The notes below the pieces were generated by a model that was not told the origin of the DNA, did no database searches, and saw only the letters and a list, made by a program, of their open reading frames with translations. A program made the translations under genes and the position numbers. Below, piece by piece: positions 9,006 to 19,176 of a stretch of 64,000 nt of DNA. This DNA comes from Phycisphaerae bacterium (GTDB taxonomy: Bacteria; Planctomycetota; Phycisphaerae; UBA1845; UTPLA1): contig JAHBXN010000004.1 of NCBI GenBank assembly GCA_019636475.1, positions 310,001 through 374,000 on the forward strand, given 5' to 3'. Position 1 is the stretch's first letter. Each line of letters starts with the position of its first letter.

Positions 9006-9851
9006 TTACTCGTCTTCCTCGCTCGAATCGGCCGTCGCATTCTCTTTCATGGCATGGTGCTTTTTCGCCTGCTCCGTCGCCTTTTTCAGCGATTCAGTCG
9101 GAAGCACCATGTATTCCGTATCGCTCCATTCGGACTCGCCCGCGTCCAGTGCGCCGGAGTCCGACGAGTGCATGACAAACATGCCGACTAGTCCGCCATT
9201 CGCCGCGAAGACCGGCATGCCGATATCGCTGAAAACACCACGGCTCGGCGCGACGAGGTCGCGCGGCTTCTTAAGAATGCCACCGACGCGGTCTTCACTG
9301 ATGATTGCTGCCCGGTCGTAGTACTTGCCCTTCTTTTCGATTGAGTAAATCCAGTCTCCCAGACGCGGCGTGGCTGAGCGATCGAACTTGATGCAGTTGT
9401 ATCCCTTCTTGTCGGGGTTTGTGATCTGCAGCCAGAGCAGGTCCAACTCGCTGTCTTTTGCGAGCACCTTTGCTTCAACACCTTCGGTGTCATCGCCGAT
9501 CAGAATCTTGATGTCTTTCGGGACCGACTGACCGCCCCAGCCGGACGACATCTGAGAGGCCGAACAGAGCACAAGGCCCGTCGGCTCGATCATCACGGCG
9601 TAGAACTCTTCATCGCTTTCGTCGGTCTCCTCGCCATAGCTCGTCTTGCTCACATATTTCACGGTCACGATCGCATGTTCAGCAAGGTCGAGTAGTTTCT
9701 CGAACTGGTTTCGATCCGCCTGGGGCTGCTCGCCGCCGATCGTCATGCGCCCGGCGACGGCCATGCCGATCGCAATCGCGATCAGAACGAGGCACACTAT
9801 CGGCTGGCTGCGAAGGTCCGCGAGGTGTCGTGGCATCCGTTTGCAAGTCAT
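9006..9851 (-). CDS. membrane-anchored trypsin-fold protein lacking catalytic His and Ser
   Basis: A 281-residue protein; the ATG at 9851 follows GGGAG. Residues 18-34 form a signal anchor (IVCLVLIAIAIGMAVAG), so the rest is probably outside the membrane. The pattern GLVLCSAS (residues 92-99), DLLWLQI (137-143) and SDIGMPVF (208-215) matches the HtrA/trypsin framework TNxH, DxAxLxI and GDSGGPVF. The His site has become Ser-Ala-Ser, the nucleophile Ser is Ile210, and only Asp137 remains. It is therefore probably a non-proteolytic binding or scaffold protein. The tail is acidic (ADSSEEDE). A promoter-like site lies about 70 bp upstream. Confidence 0.7.
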   Translation of the reverse strand: MTCKRMPRHLADLRSQPIVCLVLIAIAIGMAVAGRMTIGGEQPQADRNQFEKLLDLAEHAIVTVKYVSKTSYGEETDESDEEFYAVMIEPTGLVLCSASQMSSGWGGQSVPKDIKILIGDDTEGVEAKVLAKDSELDLLWLQITNPDKKGYNCIKFDRSATPRLGDWIYSIEKKGKYYDRAAIISEDRVGGILKKPRDLVAPSRGVFSDIGMPVFAANGGLVGMFVMHSSDSGALDAGESEWSDTEYMVLPTESLKKATEQAKKHHAMKENATADSSEEDE

Positions 9852-9918
9852 TGGCTGATCTCCCGAGAGGGAATTAAATCAAGCGGCGACGATCCATCGT
9901 GCCGTTGACCTCCGGGAA

Positions 9919-9947
9919 AGTATTCGCCGAATCTACAATTCAATCAA
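9919..9947 (-). promoter_or_regulatory. candidate promoter of the pseudoprotease gene
   Basis: On the minus strand TTGATT (9942-9947), 17 bp, AATACT (9919-9924); each box matches consensus at four of six bases. The predicted start of transcription, near 9912, gives a leader of about 60 nt with a GGGAG ribosome site. Confidence 0.4.
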
Positions 9948-10076
9948 GATGCATTCGTGATAGACCCAATGCGCAGTCGAGCCGACAGTTTGCCGTGCAA
10001 CCGAAAGGGTGGCCGGACCTCGCGCAATTGCGGGTTGACGTTCGAACGATCAGAGATGAGAAGCGGTTGGCCCGCC

Positions 10077-12002
10077 TCAGTTCGCCTTCTCCTGGAGATA
10101 GAGAAATGCCTGGATCGCCGCCTGGGCGTTCGGACTCTGCTCGCGACCCTGAACGACGCCCTTCAGCAGGGCGTAGGCCGCGTCCTGTTCGGTCCGGCGT
10201 TCATCGTCAGACGCCGCGAGCGATGCAAGCAACAGGTGCGCCGTCGCTTCGCCGATTTCAGACTGCCATTTCTGGTCCTTGCCTTGAATTGTGGCCGAGC
10301 CGATTTTCGACGATGAACCGGCAAGCGTCTTGCCGACTGATGCATAGATTTTCGCCGCCTCGGACGCCTTCGACATTGCCTTGACGCGAAGGTCCTCGTA
10401 CTTCGATTCCATGTCAATCGGCTCATCGCGGCCGGTGCGGCGCGAGATGCTCAGCCGGACTTCGTAGTCCGAGCGGATCCATTCATACTGATCGGCATGC
10501 GTGATGGCCAGCATCAAGAGGCTCTCCGCCCCGATGATCTCCGCGGCAGCCTTCATGTCGACATCCTCAGAGATCATCTTGATGCGGTCCTGGTCCATCT
10601 CCGTCGCTCCCGTCGCTTCGGAACGAGCGTCATTCTGTCGATTGGTCGCGCCGGTCACGGCCTTCACGGACCACAGCGCGCTTTGCTGCAGAGACTTCGC
10701 CGCCTCCACGGCAGCGCTGTCGGCAAGGCGAAGGTGTTTTTCGGCGATCGAGAGCAACTGATCGATCTGGCCCAGTTGCTCATCGGCGAACTGCAAGGCC
10801 GCCCGTGCTCGCGCTTTCATCTCATCGCGCTGCTTGACCATGTCCGCTTTGCGGGCGATCAAGGTCGCTTGAAACTTCTCGCGAGACGCCAGTTGCTCCT
10901 TTCGTTGCTGAACGCGATCAAGCAAATCCCGAATTCCCAGTTGCTGGTCGCCGCCCTCGTATTTCGTTTCGAGCATGTCACCGCCGGGAGGCGGAGATAC
11001 GACCTGGGCGTTCGCAATCGTGCCGTTGCGAAGGATATCGATTGCCGCTTCGGCATTTCGGGCGGCTTCCGAAAGGCGGCCGTACTCGCTGTCGGGTTCG
11101 TGAATCGGTGCACCCTGTGCTTCCAGTTCGCTCATCCGCCGGCGTGAAAGGACCGCCACTTCCTCCAGTTCGCCCACGCGACCTTCGGCCTGCGCGACCG
11201 CTTGCGCGATCTGCGCCACGGTCGACTTCAGACCCGTGATTTCCTTCTCCTGCTCCTCGATCTGACGGGTCAGATCGGCGATCACATCGTTGGGAGCTTC
11301 CGCCTCGAGTGAACCGGCGATTCGCTGAAGAAGCGTCACGGAGTCGACCAGCGAAGACGCCTGCTTTCGATAGACCTCGGCCTGCCAGGCTTCGAATGCG
11401 GCCCGATTGCGTTCAATGCGTCCCTTGGCCTGATCCAGAATCGCCTTGATGCGATTGGCCCCGAGCAGATTGGATGTATTTGCATCTCCGCCACGTGCGT
11501 TCTCAAGTTCGCGAACGGCCGTGGCTGCCTTGGTCAGCAGCTCTTTATGTGCGGCCACATATTTATTCTTCAATTCATTGGGAGCGGTGCGGAATTGCAA
11601 TTGGCCGGACTTGACGCTATCGCCGGCGATCGCCGTCCCGCGGTCGCGATCGGACTGTTCGATCGCCTGCATGGCCTGCGCGGACTGTGACAGCGCATCC
11701 AGCAGATCCTTCGCGACGAGCCCCTGCGACTGCTTCAGAATCTCGTCGATTCGCGACGTGTCGAGTCGGAGCTCCTGTTCGGATGCTGCCCGGGCGTCAG
11801 CCAACGCAACCAGGCTTTCGTCAAGGTTCAGCAGGACGCGCCGAATCTTTTCGATCGGGTCGGCAGCCGCCTTGGCGAGTAGTTGCTTCTCGCTCTGAAA
11901 GGGACTCAGGTACAAAGGGGACGCAACGAGCGCGCCGACAACCGCAAGTCCGACGGCTGCGCCGACGATTCCACCCACACCGAGACTGGGTCGCGTGGCC
12001 AA
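10077..12002 (-). CDS. large membrane-anchored coiled-coil protein, function unknown
   Basis: A 641-residue protein with one N-terminal membrane segment (residues 9-31, GGIVGAAVGLAVVGALVASP) and a long Ala/Glu/Gln/Lys-rich body. Heptad-like stretches are clear around residues 250-290 (DLTRQIEEQEKEITGLKST) and 350-420 (LLDRVQQRKEQLASREK). No enzyme motif, metal site or repeat is visible. The last 150 residues look helical and may form a TPR-like or alpha-solenoid part (LLLASLAASDDERRTEQDAA). It is probably anchored in the cytoplasmic membrane with a large soluble domain. It has its own strong promoter and leader of about 105 nt. I do not recognise the family. Confidence 0.75.
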   Translation of the reverse strand: MATRPSLGVGGIVGAAVGLAVVGALVASPLYLSPFQSEKQLLAKAAADPIEKIRRVLLNLDESLVALADARAASEQELRLDTSRIDEILKQSQGLVAKDLLDALSQSAQAMQAIEQSDRDRGTAIAGDSVKSGQLQFRTAPNELKNKYVAAHKELLTKAATAVRELENARGGDANTSNLLGANRIKAILDQAKGRIERNRAAFEAWQAEVYRKQASSLVDSVTLLQRIAGSLEAEAPNDVIADLTRQIEEQEKEITGLKSTVAQIAQAVAQAEGRVGELEEVAVLSRRRMSELEAQGAPIHEPDSEYGRLSEAARNAEAAIDILRNGTIANAQVVSPPPGGDMLETKYEGGDQQLGIRDLLDRVQQRKEQLASREKFQATLIARKADMVKQRDEMKARARAALQFADEQLGQIDQLLSIAEKHLRLADSAAVEAAKSLQQSALWSVKAVTGATNRQNDARSEATGATEMDQDRIKMISEDVDMKAAAEIIGAESLLMLAITHADQYEWIRSDYEVRLSISRRTGRDEPIDMESKYEDLRVKAMSKASEAAKIYASVGKTLAGSSSKIGSATIQGKDQKWQSEIGEATAHLLLASLAASDDERRTEQDAAYALLKGVVQGREQSPNAQAAIQAFLYLQEKAN

Positions 12003-12112
12003 GGCACTGTCTCCTTTGTGATTCCGTTACAACTGCGCTGGGGCGCAAGGCAGGCGGACCGAAGTCGTCCGGCCCCCCGGAAGGTATGACTTCAAGGCTT
12101 TGCCAATACAAT

Positions 12113-12141
12113 ATTTAACACCGATCTCCTCCCCTTGTCAA
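12113..12141 (-). promoter_or_regulatory. sigma70-type promoter of the coiled-coil protein gene
   Basis: On the minus strand a perfect TTGACA (12136-12141), 17 bp spacer, then TTAAAT (12113-12118). It lies in the gap downstream of the phosphofructokinase stop, so the two minus-strand genes can be transcribed separately. Confidence 0.55.
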
Positions 12142-12263
12142 TCGATTCCGGCGTTGTAACTTCGTGTCAGGCCCGACGAGGCTGCTGTTATCCGGGCATT
12201 GCGGAATATCGGGCTGCAAACCCGCATTTGCCGGAGAGCTGTCCGTCCGAGCGCCGGGTGGGC

Positions 12264-13367
12264 TTAATACCCGAGGCAGGTCCCGATCGACCGAGCAACT
12301 CGCAGCAATTCGTTTTCCGGCTCAATCGTTCGCTGGCGGCCCGCGACGTCTGCGATGGACACGCTGCCAGTCTGGCCATGCTGGATAACCACCATCCGAT
12401 TGAATTGACCGGTCGACAGCAGGTCGATCGCGGCATGGCCGAAACGCGTCGCCAGGACGCGATCCGCCGCGCAGGGCGTGCCGCCGCGCTGGACGTGGCC
12501 CAGCACCACGGCGCGGGACTCGATTCCGGAGCACATTTCGAGCTGTCGCGTCAGTACATGGGCGATGCCTCCGTATCGGACCGGGTCCGGGCTGTCGGCG
12601 ATCGTCTGCTGAATGACGGCCTGGCCGCCGAGTGGTTTCGCACCCTCCGACACGGCAACCAGGGTGCATGCCCGGTGCGTCTCCATGCGGTGCTTGCATA
12701 CTTCGCAAAGCACGCCGATATCATACGGAATTTCAGGAATCAGCACGATGTCACAGCCGCCTGCCAGGCCGGCGTGCAACGTAATCCAGCCGGCATTGCG
12801 GCCCATCAATTCGACGACGATGACACGGTGATGGCTTGCCGCGGTCGTGTGCAGTCGATCGATCGCTTCCGTGGCGATTTCAACGGCAGTCTGGAATCCG
12901 AACGTGGTGTTCGTATGCATCAGGTCGTTGTCAATCGTCTTTGGTACGCCGACACACCGAAATCCCATGCCTGTCAGGTTATTCGCGCATGTCATGGTCC
13001 CGTCACCACCGACCACGACAACGGCGTCTAGTTTATGAGCGTTGTAATTGGCCATCGCCCGGTCGCGGACATCCTTGAATATCGGCTGTCCCTGGTCATT
13101 CGTGCCGACCGCGAACCGTGCGGGGTCGGCTTTGTTGGATGTGCCCAGGACCGTGCCGCCCCGGGTGAGAATGTTGCTGACACTTTCCCAATCCATTGGA
13201 CGAATTCGATTCTCAATCAATCCCAGGAAACCGTCCTCGATACCGAATACCTCCCATTTGTGATCGAGTATGGCCGTCTTGGTGACGGCGCGGATCACGG
13301 CGTTCAGACCCGGGCAGTCGCCGCCGCCGGTGAGGATGCCGATGCGTTTGATAGTCGGTGTTGCCAT
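12264..13367 (-). CDS. pfkA: 6-phosphofructokinase (phosphofructokinase family A)
   Basis: Phosphorylates fructose 6-phosphate to the 1,6-bisphosphate, the committing step of glycolysis, in the cytoplasm. 367 residues from the ATG at 13367 (preceded by GGAGCGCTCC); the open frame upstream of it is not coding. Motifs: GILTGGGDCPGLNA (9-22), VVGGDGT (118-124), PKTIDND with the catalytic Asp (142-148), MGRNAGWI (188-195) and GHVQRGG. The two positions used to predict the phosphoryl donor are mixed: Gly123 in GGDG (ATP type) and Lys143 in PKTIDND (pyrophosphate type). ATP use is more likely because the Gly leaves room for the nucleotide, but this is inference. It is divergent from the glycosyltransferase gene. 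Confidence 0.93.
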   Translation of the reverse strand: MATPTIKRIGILTGGGDCPGLNAVIRAVTKTAILDHKWEVFGIEDGFLGLIENRIRPMDWESVSNILTRGGTVLGTSNKADPARFAVGTNDQGQPIFKDVRDRAMANYNAHKLDAVVVVGGDGTMTCANNLTGMGFRCVGVPKTIDNDLMHTNTTFGFQTAVEIATEAIDRLHTTAASHHRVIVVELMGRNAGWITLHAGLAGGCDIVLIPEIPYDIGVLCEVCKHRMETHRACTLVAVSEGAKPLGGQAVIQQTIADSPDPVRYGGIAHVLTRQLEMCSGIESRAVVLGHVQRGGTPCAADRVLATRFGHAAIDLLSTGQFNRMVVIQHGQTGSVSIADVAGRQRTIEPENELLRVARSIGTCLGY

Positions 13368-13511
13368 GGAGGAGCGCTCCGTGAATCGGCGTTGAAGAGG
13401 GGCGTGCCTGACAAATGGGTCGACGCGGCCTATCGGTTTGCACGCCACCGCCAGGGAGTTGCGCGGCGCGGTCAGTGTATGACTTGCACCGTGTAGCGTC
13501 CATTCATACGC

Positions 13512-14819
13512 TTGCAGGTCGTGGAGCAGACGCCATCGAACAGTGATGATTCCGCCTTGGGGGTGGAACGGCTTTCCGTCGGTTGGGCGTGTGCTTCGAT
13601 TGCACTGTTGATGCTCGGCCTTCGGATGCTGGTCTTGGAACATCCGCACCCGGTGCATCCCGATGAGATGGCTTTCATCGCCGGGATTGGGTATCCGGCC
13701 GATTACCCCGTGCATCATCCCGGCTACGCGCTATGGGTTGCACTGGGAATGTCGCTCGCCCGTTTCGGTGTCGAGCCGTATTGGGCTTTTGCAGTCTGGT
13801 CGTTGCTCGCTTCCGTGGTCTCACCGGCTGTCGCGTTTCTGATTTTTCGACGATTCATGTCGGGCTCGGTCGCCTTCTGGTCGGCACTGGCTTTCGGTGC
13901 GAGTCCGCTGATGTGGTTTTCGTCAGTCACGGCCCTGACCTATTGCACCTCAACGGCCCTGGGGTTGTTCATCGTCCTGGCATGCGTCCGCGCTGTATCG
14001 ACTGGGAGTCGGGCTTTGATTCTGGTCGCAGCCGCGCTGATGGCGCTGTCGTGCCTGTTGCGCGTCGACCTCGTCCTTTATCTTTTTCTGCTCGTATTGC
14101 TGTCGGAGCGATGGGTCGGTCGCAAGACTCTGCCAGCTTTGACGTTGGGGTTCACCCTGCTCGGTTTCGTGATGCTCTATGCTGCCGGCTGGTGGCTCTA
14201 CGGTCGTGGCGATCCCGCGTCCGCATCGGCGCGACTGGCGCACACCCGCGAAATTCTTTTCGGCCAGAGTGTGTTTCGGGCCGGTCTGGTTGACGGTCTG
14301 ATTCGAAACGCGGTCAAGATTCTGGTCAATCTGGGATGGAACTTCGCCGCGGCTCTTCCGGTATTGCTGGCGATCGCCGTATCGTCACGCCGGAGAATTC
14401 GCGGCGTGGACTTGCCTTCACCCGGCGCGGCTCCGACCGCCGGCTGGCTCACCGCATGTTGGGTCGGGCCGGGGCTCACGCTTTTGTTGCTGACCCATGT
14501 CGTTCAGGGCTACTTCCTGCCTCTGCTCGGGGCGGGCTACCTCGGCATCGGTGCGTACGTCAGCCGTCGCGTGGAACCCCGCCGGAGAACATGGGCCACG
14601 GCGACAGTCGCGATCCTCACAGCCGCGCAGTTCATTGTGTACCCCTGGTCGAGCGAAAGCGCGGGCTGGAAGCGCATCGTCGACGGAAAAATCGGATTTA
14701 TCAGCCGCGCGGGGCTGTTGCACATCGATCTGCGCGGTCGCATTCATGAGGATGGCGATTTCTGGCGCACCCCGGCGCATGATCTGACAAGGCCCGGCGA
14801 TCCACCACTGCGCTCTTAA
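13512..14819 (+). CDS. polytopic membrane glycosyltransferase-like protein (GT-C fold)
   Basis: A 435-residue very hydrophobic protein with about nine to eleven membrane segments. Just after the first segment (ASIALLMLGLRMLVLE) comes HPHPVHPDEMAF, whose Asp-Glu lies in the first outer loop, the position of the catalytic acids in GT-C enzymes (ArnT/PMT/GT39 group). These enzymes move sugars from polyprenyl-phosphate donors to acceptors outside the membrane. About 440 residues is short compared with ArnT (about 550), which fits the many uncharacterised bacterial GT39-like proteins. The TTG start at 13512 has no ribosome site; GTG codons at 13521 and 13563 are alternatives. A divergent phosphofructokinase lies upstream and polX follows. 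Confidence 0.7.
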   Translation: MQVVEQTPSNSDDSALGVERLSVGWACASIALLMLGLRMLVLEHPHPVHPDEMAFIAGIGYPADYPVHHPGYALWVALGMSLARFGVEPYWAFAVWSLLASVVSPAVAFLIFRRFMSGSVAFWSALAFGASPLMWFSSVTALTYCTSTALGLFIVLACVRAVSTGSRALILVAAALMALSCLLRVDLVLYLFLLVLLSERWVGRKTLPALTLGFTLLGFVMLYAAGWWLYGRGDPASASARLAHTREILFGQSVFRAGLVDGLIRNAVKILVNLGWNFAAALPVLLAIAVSSRRRIRGVDLPSPGAAPTAGWLTACWVGPGLTLLLLTHVVQGYFLPLLGAGYLGIGAYVSRRVEPRRRTWATATVAILTAAQFIVYPWSSESAGWKRIVDGKIGFISRAGLLHIDLRGRIHEDGDFWRTPAHDLTRPGDPPLRS

Positions 14820-14831
14820 ACCGGTCCGGTT
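14819..14831. repeat. short palindrome before polX promoter
   Basis: Perfect palindrome AACCGG-T-CCGGTT. It begins at the last base of the preceding stop codon and overlaps the -35 box of the polX promoter. It could be an operator, but nothing else supports that. Confidence 0.3.
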
Positions 14832-14857
14832 GAAACCTCTCCAGCGCTGACTATATT
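14830..14857 (+). promoter_or_regulatory. promoter of polX, placed for a leaderless transcript
   Basis: TTGAAA (14830-14835, five of six), 16-bp spacer, TATATT (14852-14857, five of six). A start of transcription 7 nt later falls at 14864-14865, exactly on the ATG at 14865. There is no Shine-Dalgarno sequence between. Confidence 0.55.
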
Positions 14858-14864
14858 GCAGAGT

Positions 14865-16595
14865 ATGAGAAACAAGGAAGTTTCTGCCGTTCTCGACGAC
14901 ATTGCCGACCTGCTCGAAATCACTGGCGAGCAGTCATTCCGGATCAATTCCTATCGCCGCGCCGCTCGCACCGTCAAAGATCTCACGCAGGATATCGAAG
15001 ACCTGGCTCGCGCCGGTGAGTTAGGAATGTTGCCGGGGATCGGCAAGGGGATGGCGTCGAAAATCGAAGAGTTTCTCGCCGACGGCCGCATCGGGATGCA
15101 CGATGAATTGCTCGCGACCGTGCCGTCCGGCTTGCCTGCGCTGCTGGGCATTTCCGGAATGGGACCCAAGAAGGTCGCGCTCGCATGGAAGCAGTTGGGA
15201 GTGACCTGCATAGGGGATCTGAAACGAGTCATTGCGTCCGGTGAATTTGTGAAGCTGAAGGGAATGGGGGCCAAAAGCGTCGATCAGATCGCTAAGGGCA
15301 TCGAGCTTCTGGAACGGACAAGCGGCCGGACACCTCTGGGAATCGCTTGGCCGTTGGCCGAGGAACTGGCCGGTGCGATGCGAGCGGTCAAGGGCGTTCG
15401 TCGCGTGGAAATTGCCGGCAGCCTGCGGCGCGGCTGCGAGACAATCGGCGATGTGGATCTGCTGTGCGAGGCGGACGATGGACCGTCAGTAGTTGGCGCG
15501 TTTGTCGCGTTGCCGCAAAGTCGTCGGGTGCTCGCTTCCGGTGATACGAAGGGATCGATCCTCGTGCAGCGGCGTGACGGCGCCGAAATCCAGGTCGATT
15601 GTCGAGTCGTGCCCGGAGAATCATTCGGTGCCGCGCTTCAGTATTTCACGGGCAACAAGGCGCATAACATTCGTTTGCGCGAGATGGCATCACGTCGCGG
15701 CTGGAAGCTCAACGAATGGGGCTTGTTCGATGGCGAAAAACGCCTCGCGGGCGCGGACGAGACTGGAATTTATGAGCGTCTCGGAGTCCTCTGCGTGCCG
15801 CCCGAGCAGCGAGAGGACCGCGGCGAGCTTGATCTGAAAGTGCCGACCGCACTGATCGAGCTGGCCGACATCCGCGGTGACCTGCATTGCCATACGACCG
15901 CCAGTGACGGAACCGCCGATGCCCAGACGATGGCATCGGCCGCCTGTGAACGCGGCTATCAGTACATCGCCATCACCGATCATTCGAAATCCAGCGCGAT
16001 CGCCAACGGACTGGCGATCGACCGCATGTGGCGTCAGATCGAGAAGATCAAATCGCTGAATCATGAGCACGATCGCATCACGGTGCTCGTCGGCTGTGAG
16101 TGCGACATCCTCGCGGATGGTTCGCTGGATTATCCAGATAATCTGCTTGCCGCCTGTGATTTTGTTGTCGCAAGTATTCACAACGCCATGAAGCAGGATC
16201 GCGATCGCGTTACCAAACGCATGCTCGACGCGATCGACCATCCGTGCGTGAATGTGATCGGCCATCCGACGACCCGTCTGATCGGTCGCCGCGAGGCGAT
16301 GGATATGGACATCGCTTCGATTGCCGCACGCGCCGCGGAGACAGGCACGGCGCTGGAGATCAACGCATCATGGCAGCGGCTCGACCTGTGCGACCTTCAT
16401 ATTCGCATCGCGATGGAGGCCGGGGCCCAATTTTGCATCAACACAGATGCGCATTCCATCGCGCAATTTGACCAGATGATCTACGGAATCAAGACGGCTC
16501 GTCGCGGCTGGGTTACGGCCCGGGATGTCGTTAACACGTTGCCGTTGCCGAGCTTGCGGAAATGGGTCGCCCGAAAGCGCAAGCGGTCTCAATAG
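14865..16595 (+). CDS. polX: DNA polymerase/3'-5' exonuclease PolX
   Basis: Family X gap-filling DNA polymerase fused to a PHP-type metal nuclease; acts in base-excision and other short-patch repair. 576 residues, normal for bacterial PolX. Helix-hairpin-helix regions lie at about 55-65 (LPGIGKGMASK) and 95-104. The polymerase palm has AGSLRRG (184-190), Asp196 and Asp198 in GDVDLL, and Asp245 in EIQVD, the three metal acids. The PHP domain begins at GDLHCHTTASDG (338-349) and continues with ITDHSKS, CECDI, HPTTR and NTDAHS, so the nuclease ligands look complete. ATG 14865 is chosen over TTG 14856 because the promoter sits 8 bp upstream of it. Confidence 0.95.
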   Translation: MRNKEVSAVLDDIADLLEITGEQSFRINSYRRAARTVKDLTQDIEDLARAGELGMLPGIGKGMASKIEEFLADGRIGMHDELLATVPSGLPALLGISGMGPKKVALAWKQLGVTCIGDLKRVIASGEFVKLKGMGAKSVDQIAKGIELLERTSGRTPLGIAWPLAEELAGAMRAVKGVRRVEIAGSLRRGCETIGDVDLLCEADDGPSVVGAFVALPQSRRVLASGDTKGSILVQRRDGAEIQVDCRVVPGESFGAALQYFTGNKAHNIRLREMASRRGWKLNEWGLFDGEKRLAGADETGIYERLGVLCVPPEQREDRGELDLKVPTALIELADIRGDLHCHTTASDGTADAQTMASAACERGYQYIAITDHSKSSAIANGLAIDRMWRQIEKIKSLNHEHDRITVLVGCECDILADGSLDYPDNLLAACDFVVASIHNAMKQDRDRVTKRMLDAIDHPCVNVIGHPTTRLIGRREAMDMDIASIAARAAETGTALEINASWQRLDLCDLHIRIAMEAGAQFCINTDAHSIAQFDQMIYGIKTARRGWVTARDVVNTLPLPSLRKWVARKRKRSQ

Positions 16596-16597
16596 CA

Positions 16598-16638
16598 GCC
16601 GAAACGGCAGGTGTTACGATCGCGCCTGCCGTTTCGGC
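16598..16638 (+). terminator. long perfect hairpin after polX
   Basis: Perfect 14-bp stem GCCGAAACGGCAGG / CCTGCCGTTTCGGC (16598-16611, 16625-16638) with a 13-nt loop, starting 3 bp after the polX stop. No T-run follows, so it may be a Rho-assisted terminator or an mRNA end stabiliser. Confidence 0.55.
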
Positions 16639-16943
16639 AGTCGAATTCACGTGGTGGCGCCAGTGGCCAAAATTTCTAACTTCTTATTTTAGATGACATT
16701 AGCACTTTCTGTCGTGCCGAGGCGATTCGGCATGGGGGTTGCCCTACGACCTGCCGGAGATTTTCTATCCGCGTTGCGGAAACGCGGAAGGCGTCAGGAA
16801 CGAAGGGTTTCATAGGCGCTTTTGTTGATTTCATCGTCTCGTTTGTCAATCTCGGCGGCGTTCGACTTCGGTCGATGGCCCGAGCTTTGGAACAGGCAAC
16901 GCAAGACTATTTCGGCAGAAAAGGCTACAGGAGGCATTGGCCC
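16639..16943. other. leader/promoter region of the groEL1 operon
   Basis: About 300 bp upstream of groEL1. It contains an AT-rich stretch (16670-16700) and TTAGCACTT at 16699-16707, which matches the left half of a CIRCE element, but the right half is absent. No good sigma70 or heat-shock promoter was identified. The ribosome site AGGAGG is at 16929-16934. Confidence 0.4.
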
Positions 16944-18656
<1,713 letters not shown>

Positions 18657-18672
18657 TCCCCCAGTGGGATTT

Positions 18673-18701
18673 CGCGAGGGTAGTTTGACGTGACTCTCGC
18701 G
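18673..18701 (+). other. hairpin between groEL1 and groES
   Basis: Stem CGCGAGGG / CTCTCGCG (one G-T pair) with a 13-nt loop, 17 bp past the groEL1 stop. It has no T-run and groES follows, so it could be a processing or attenuation element setting the GroEL:GroES ratio. Confidence 0.35.
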
Positions 18702-18785
18702 GTTTCGCTCGATTCTGATGTGTCAGTGATGGAATTCAAACGCGGCCCATCGGCCGCCTGAGATATGAAATCAGGAGTTACGACA

Positions 18786-19085
18786 ATGGCGAAGTTGAAT
18801 ATCACTCCGTTGGATGATCGCATCGTGGTGCAGCAGCATGAGGCCGAAGAGAAAACGGCCGGCGGCATTGTTCTGCCGGACAACGCGAAGGAAAAGCCGA
18901 CGCGCGGAACGGTCATGGCGACGGGTCCCGGGAAGATGCTCGATTCGGGCAATCGTGCGAAGCTGTCGGTCCGCATCGGCGACGAGGTGTTTTACGGAAA
19001 GTATTCCGGCACGGAAGTGTCACTGGACGGTAAGAAGTACACGGTGCTCCGTGAGCACGACGTGCTGGCGGTGATTGAGAAGTAA
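18786..19085 (+). CDS. groES: co-chaperonin GroES
   Basis: The 10-kDa lid of the chaperonin; heptameric, closes the GroEL cavity. 99 residues from ATG 18786, with AGGAG 8 bp upstream; the frame extends seven codons further but that start has no ribosome site. Features: NITPLDDRIVVQQHEAEEKT at the N-terminus, the mobile-loop segment EEKTAGGIVLPDNAKEKP with the hydrophobic IVL that contacts GroEL, then GDEVFYGKYSGTEV and the terminal DVLAVIEK. The order groEL-groES-groEL is unusual, since groES usually comes first. A single groES here would have to serve both GroELs, unless another copy exists elsewhere. Confidence 0.97.
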   Translation: MAKLNITPLDDRIVVQQHEAEEKTAGGIVLPDNAKEKPTRGTVMATGPGKMLDSGNRAKLSVRIGDEVFYGKYSGTEVSLDGKKYTVLREHDVLAVIEK

Positions 19086-19176
19086 GGCGATTGGATGGTC
19101 GTTCGCGCCGGCGGAGACTGCCGGTGTCGCCAGACAGAATTAGCGCCGCGAGACACGCGGAGATGAGGAAACAGTT

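Noticed and set aside
13368-13718. 117-residue N-terminal extension of phosphofructokinase
   Set aside because: The family N-terminus begins at ATG 13367 with a ribosome site; the extension overlaps the divergent gene and is not conserved in character.
16699-16725. CIRCE heat-shock operator before groEL1
   Set aside because: TTAGCACTT matches the left arm, but the expected GAGTGCTAA after 9 bp reads CCGAGGCGA, so there is no inverted repeat.
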